Shown here: in pieces, positions 61,038 to 64,000 of the stretch | How the letters are laid out: each line of letters starts with the position of its first letter | Position numbering within the stretch: the first letter of the stretch is position 1 | Assembly (NCBI GenBank): GCA_036495715.1 | Contig: DASXML010000048.1 | Coordinates: forward strand, 1 to 64,000 | Source: Scandinavium sp036495715 | GTDB taxonomy: Bacteria > Pseudomonadota > Gammaproteobacteria > Enterobacterales > Enterobacteriaceae | DNA length: 64,000 nt | Reading direction: 5' to 3' | Position numbers and translations under genes: made by a program | Notes under the pieces: model-generated | Databases searched by the model: none | What the model saw: the letters and a program-made list of their open reading frames with translations, nothing else | What the model was told of the DNA's origin: nothing

Positions 61038-62690
61038 ATGAAATGTCTAAAACGCGGTGTGGCGCTGGCAATGCTGGCAGCATTGTCGCTGGCGAGCTTA
61101 CAGGCGCAAGCGTACGAGCAGGATAAAACCTATAAAATCACTATCTTGCACACCAACGATCACCATGGTCATTTCTGGCGCAGTGAATACGGCGAGTATG
61201 GCCTGGCAGCGCAAAAAACGCTGGTGGACGGCATTCGCAAAGAAGTGGCGGCGGAAGGCGGCAGCGTGCTGCTGCTGTCGGGCGGTGACATCAACACCGG
61301 TGTACCGGAATCCGATTTACAGGATGCCGAACCTGATTTCCGGGGCATGAATTTGGTGGGCTATGACGCAATGGCGGTCGGCAATCATGAATTCGACAAT
61401 CCGCTGAGCGTGCTGCGCCAGCAGGAGAAGTGGGCTAAATTCCCGTTCCTTTCCGCCAATATCTATCAGAAAAGCACTGGCGATCGCCTGTTTAAACCCT
61501 GGGCGCTGTTCAACCGTCAGGGGCTGAAAATTGCGGTGATTGGTCTAACGACAGACGACACCGCCAAAATCGGCAATCCGGAAAACTTCACTGATATCGA
61601 ATTTCGTAACCCGGCTGAGGAAGCGAAGCTGGTGATTCAGGAGCTTCAGCAGACGCAGAAACCGGATGTCATTCTTGCCGCGACGCACATGGGCCACTAC
61701 GACAACGGTAAGCACGGTTCTAACGCCGCGGGTGACGTGGAAATGGCGCGCAGCCTGCCAGCCGGTTCGTTGGCGATGATTGTGGGTGGTCACTCACAAG
61801 ATCCGGTATGCATGGCGTCAGAGAATAAAAAGCAGGTCGATTACGTGCCGGGTACCCCCTGTGCACCAGATAAGCAGAACGGCATCTGGATTGTGCAGGC
61901 GCACGAGTGGGGCAAATACGTTGGGCGTGCGGACTTTGAATTCCGTAACGGCGAAATGAAACTGGTGCATTACCAGCTGATCCCGGTCAACCTGAAAAAG
62001 AAAGTAACCTACGACAACGGGCAAAGCGAGCGCGTACTGTATACCCCGCAGATCCCTGAGAATCCACAGATGCTGTCATTGCTGACGCCGTTCCAGAATA
62101 AAGGCAAAGCGCAACTCGGCGTCAAAGTGGGCGACGTGAATGGTCATCTTGAAGGCGATCGCAGCAAAGTCCGCTTTGTGCAGACCAATCTGGGCCACCT
62201 GATCCTCGCGGCACAAATGGCGCGCACCAACGCTGATTTCGCGGTCATGAGCGGCGGTGGCATTCGCGACTCCATCGACGCGGGCAAAATCACCTACAAA
62301 GACGTATTGAAAGTGCAGCCGTTCGGCAACGTGGTGGTGTATGTCGATATGAGCGGCAAAGAGGTCACTGACTATCTGACCGCCGTGGCGCAGATGAAAC
62401 CTGATTCAGGTGCTTATCCGCAGTTTGCTAACGTCAGCTTTGTGGCGAAAGGCGGTCAGTTGAGCGACCTGAAAATCAAAGGTGAGCCGATTGACCCAAA
62501 CAAAAATTACCGTATGGCAACGCTGAATTTTAACGCCACCGGCGGCGATGGCTATCCGCATATCGACACCAAACCGGGTTACGTGAATACCGGGTTTATC
62601 GATGCTGAAGTGCTGAAACAGTACGTTGAACAAAACTCGCCGTTGGATGTGAATAGTTACGAACCGAAAGGCGAAGTAAGCTGGCAGTAA
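61038..62690 (+). CDS. ushA: UDP-sugar hydrolase/5'-nucleotidase UshA
   Basis: The ATG at 61038, after GAGAG, gives 550 residues, equal to E. coli UshA; the longer start at 60948 lacks a signal peptide at its front. The signal peptide ends LQAQA|YEQ. The metallophosphatase domain has ILHTNDHHGHFW, LLSGGDINTG, VGNHEFDN, THMGHYDNG and GGHSQDP. The C-terminal nucleotide-binding domain has MSGGGIRDSID and NFNATGGDGYP. It degrades external nucleotides and UDP-glucose in the periplasm. Confidence 0.95.
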   Translation: MKCLKRGVALAMLAALSLASLQAQAYEQDKTYKITILHTNDHHGHFWRSEYGEYGLAAQKTLVDGIRKEVAAEGGSVLLLSGGDINTGVPESDLQDAEPDFRGMNLVGYDAMAVGNHEFDNPLSVLRQQEKWAKFPFLSANIYQKSTGDRLFKPWALFNRQGLKIAVIGLTTDDTAKIGNPENFTDIEFRNPAEEAKLVIQELQQTQKPDVILAATHMGHYDNGKHGSNAAGDVEMARSLPAGSLAMIVGGHSQDPVCMASENKKQVDYVPGTPCAPDKQNGIWIVQAHEWGKYVGRADFEFRNGEMKLVHYQLIPVNLKKKVTYDNGQSERVLYTPQIPENPQMLSLLTPFQNKGKAQLGVKVGDVNGHLEGDRSKVRFVQTNLGHLILAAQMARTNADFAVMSGGGIRDSIDAGKITYKDVLKVQPFGNVVVYVDMSGKEVTDYLTAVAQMKPDSGAYPQFANVSFVAKGGQLSDLKIKGEPIDPNKNYRMATLNFNATGGDGYPHIDTKPGYVNTGFIDAEVLKQYVEQNSPLDVNSYEPKGEVSWQ

Positions 62691-62698
62691 TTTTTAAA

Positions 62699-62835
62699 TC
62701 CCGGTGGCGGCTACGCTTACCGGATTTACATTTTGGATCTTGTAGGCCGGGTAAGGCAGTAGCCGCCACCCGGCAAGAGGATCTCGTTGAGCAGCCTGAA
62801 CGCCCGGCGGCGCTGCGCTTGCGCGGGCCTACGTG
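62699..62835. repeat. REP/BIME cluster between ushA and ybaK
   Basis: Three REP-type GC-rich palindromic units are visible: CCGGTGGCGGCTACGCTTAC at 62701, GGCCGGGTAAGGC...GCCGCCACCCGGC at about 62745-62774, and GCCCGGCGGCGCTGCGCTTG at about 62803. Their alternating orientation is that of a BIME. It lies at the convergent 3' ends of ushA and ybaK and may stabilise transcripts or bind gyrase. Confidence 0.8.
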
Positions 62836-62869
62836 GGTTGAATTTCCTTGCGCTACCGTGCAATCAATC

Positions 62870-63349
62870 TCAATCGCGCCGCGCAATATCTGCAAACTTC
62901 GCGTCGAGCATTGTCGCCAAATCACCTGCCGCCAGTTCAATGTCCAGACCGCGTCTACCGCCAGAAACATAAATGGTCGCGAATGCCTGTGCCGGGGCGT
63001 CAATCAGCGTCGGCAGGCGTTTTTTCTGCCCTAAAGGACTGATGCCACCGACCAGATAACCGGTCGTGCGTTGGGCGACCATCGGATCGGCCATATCCAC
63101 TTTTTTCGCGCCCAACGCTTTAGCAACCTTTTTCAAATCGAGCTGCGTTGCAACGGGCGTGACCGCCACCGCCAGATGTTTCAGATCGCCGTTGACGGCA
63201 ACCAGCAGCGTTTTGAAAACCTGGTCCGCATTCAGACCTAATTTACGCACCACTTCGTCACCAAAATTGGTTTCACTGGGATCGTGATCGTAACTGTGGA
63301 TCTGAAACGAGATCTTGTTTTTTTCGAGTAACTTAACGGCGGGCGTCAT
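62870..63349 (-). CDS. ybaK: Cys-tRNA(Pro)/Cys-tRNA(Cys) deacylase YbaK
   Basis: The ATG at 63349 gives 159 residues, as in E. coli. ETNFGDEVVRKLGLNADQVF is followed by KTLL, with the key lysine at residue 46. GYLVGGISPLGQKKRLPTLI contains the substrate-loop glycines. It hydrolyses cysteine mischarged on tRNA-Pro in trans to prolyl-tRNA synthetase. The longer frame to 63529 runs through the chiX promoter and is not used. Confidence 0.93.
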   Translation of the reverse strand: MTPAVKLLEKNKISFQIHSYDHDPSETNFGDEVVRKLGLNADQVFKTLLVAVNGDLKHLAVAVTPVATQLDLKKVAKALGAKKVDMADPMVAQRTTGYLVGGISPLGQKKRLPTLIDAPAQAFATIYVSGGRRGLDIELAAGDLATMLDAKFADIARRD

Positions 63350-63435
63350 AACCATCCTTCCTACAACCGGGGTGAATAAGGTTAAGCATACGCCTGAAGA
63401 TTGGCGAAAAAATAGTACTATCTTGCGCAATAGTG

Positions 63436-63465
63436 TTGGCAGTGCTGGTAACTTTGAGCGACAAT
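63436..63465 (+). promoter_or_regulatory. chiX promoter
   Basis: TTGGCA (63436-63441) and GACAAT (63460-63465) are separated by 18 bases. The expected start is about 63472, at the base of the first ChiX hairpin. Confidence 0.65.
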
Positions 63466-63471
63466 CGAAAG

Positions 63472-63551
63472 ATCCGAAGTGCGAACTTCGGGATAATAAT
63501 AACGATGAAATTCCTCTTTGACGGGCCAATAGAAATATTGGCCACTTTTTT
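63472..63551 (+). ncRNA. chiX: Hfq-dependent small RNA ChiX (MicM/SroB)
   Basis: About 80 bases lie between ybaK and ybaP, the chiX locus of E. coli. A 5' hairpin (CCGAAGT/ACTTCGG, 63474-63491) is followed by an A-rich Hfq-binding stretch with the ATAATAATAA motif. The seed TTCCTCTTTGACGGGC (63511-63526) is identical to E. coli as I recall it. The terminator (GGCCAATA/TATTGGCC, then six T residues) follows. ChiX represses the chitoporin mRNA chiP, and is itself titrated by chitobiose operon RNA. Its 3' end overlaps the ybaP stop on the other strand. Confidence 0.9.
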
Positions 63552-64000
63552 ATTTATACTGTGTTTTCAGCATCGACGGCAAATTTCCTTCCCCATATAA
63601 ATGCAGCGCACCGACCGCAACGACATAGCGTCCCGGTGGCAGAGTTTGCAACTTTTCCCGCCACGCCAGATTTCGCTGGTGCATTAAAATGTCGTACAGC
63701 GAATGACTAAAGGTATTCGGCAGCGACGGCGTTTCACCCGGCGGTTGTTCCATCCACCAACCAATCATCACCTGCAACAAACGGGCATTGGTATGCCAGT
63801 GGGTAAGCGTATCTTCCAGTAGCGCGAGGCCACCGTCAGGCAGGTCACGCAACAGCGCTATCTGACTCTCCGCACCTTCCAGTTCGATAACCGAACGGTT
63901 CACTTCACGCGCCGCGTTTAGCAGTTGATAGTCAATGCCGTAATCGGGGCGTAACCCGAGCTTTTGCGCCTGCGTCGCCTGCAAAATCATCGCAATTTGC
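63550..64000 (-). CDS. ybaP: TraB/GumN-family protein YbaP (5' end outside window)
   Basis: The C-terminal 149 codons are visible and match E. coli YbaP (QIAMILQATQAQKLGLRPDY, LEDTLTHWHTNARLLQVMIG, PPGRYVVAVGALHLYGEGNL). The frame stays open to the window edge, and an ATG at 63990 is an internal methionine. TraB/GumN proteins resemble the Tiki metalloprotease fold; the conserved GALHLYG carries a probable metal-binding histidine. The E. coli protein has 264 residues. The function is not established. Confidence 0.9.
   Translation of the reverse strand, partial: QIAMILQATQAQKLGLRPDYGIDYQLLNAAREVNRSVIELEGAESQIALLRDLPDGGLALLEDTLTHWHTNARLLQVMIGWWMEQPPGETPSLPNTFSHSLYDILMHQRNLAWREKLQTLPPGRYVVAVGALHLYGEGNLPSMLKTQYK

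Overview
The window is chromosomal DNA from a member of the Enterobacteriaceae close to Enterobacter, Lelliottia or Kluyvera. The right two thirds follow the E. coli K-12 order around acrAB: ybaA-pdeB-(rpmE2-rpmJ2)-ylaC-maa-hha-tomB-acrB-acrA-acrR-mscK-rsmS-priC-ybaN-apt-dnaX-ybaB-recR-htpG-adk-hemH-gsk-ybaL-fsr-ushA-ybaK-chiX-ybaP. Protein lengths mostly match the E. coli products. Identifications are from recognised motifs and remembered family sequences; no database search was run.

Left region (1-18.3 kb), accessory. The end of an IS3-family element (1-141) is followed by a small MarA/SoxS-type regulator and a small secreted protein. Then comes a large surface-protein locus. A 3433-residue exported protein (2120-12421) carries 22 DUF11-like repeats and an SdrD_B-like C-terminal domain. 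A predicted outer-membrane beta-barrel (12516-16046) and a small DUF2541-like periplasmic protein (16094-16495) follow. IprA/YaiV-type regulators sit on both sides (1042-1704 and 16594-17244). This is the best candidate in the window for a little-described system: a Gram-negative, possibly isopeptide-cross-linked giant fibre with its own barrel partner. An overlapping ribbon-helix-helix plus small-protein pair (17700-18160) closes the region.

Middle region (18.3-33.3 kb), mixed. It holds a divergent MocR regulator/yczE pair, a lacI-lacZ locus with recognisable operators but no lacY, and then ybaA and pdeB. A sugar-acid module follows: a GntR regulator, a ManD/RspA-like dehydratase and a PTS EIIBC. 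Next are the Zur-controlled alternative ribosomal protein genes rpmE2-rpmJ2, an acetyltransferase and a second MocR regulator.

Right region (33.2-64 kb), conserved core. It covers biofilm/nucleoid modulation (hha-tomB), multidrug efflux (acrAB, acrR, with operator and marbox), osmotic protection (mscK), and replication and repair (priC, dnaX with its programmed frameshift, ybaB, recR). It also covers purine and nucleotide salvage (apt, adk, gsk, ushA), heat shock (htpG with a sigma-32 promoter), haem synthesis (hemH) and transport (ybaL, fsr). The usual dnaX-ybaB-recR cluster is interrupted by a LysR regulator/pirin/YcaC-like hydrolase cassette. Two ERIC elements, a REP cluster, another long palindrome and the Hfq-dependent sRNA ChiX lie between genes. 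No tRNA, rRNA or CRISPR array was found.
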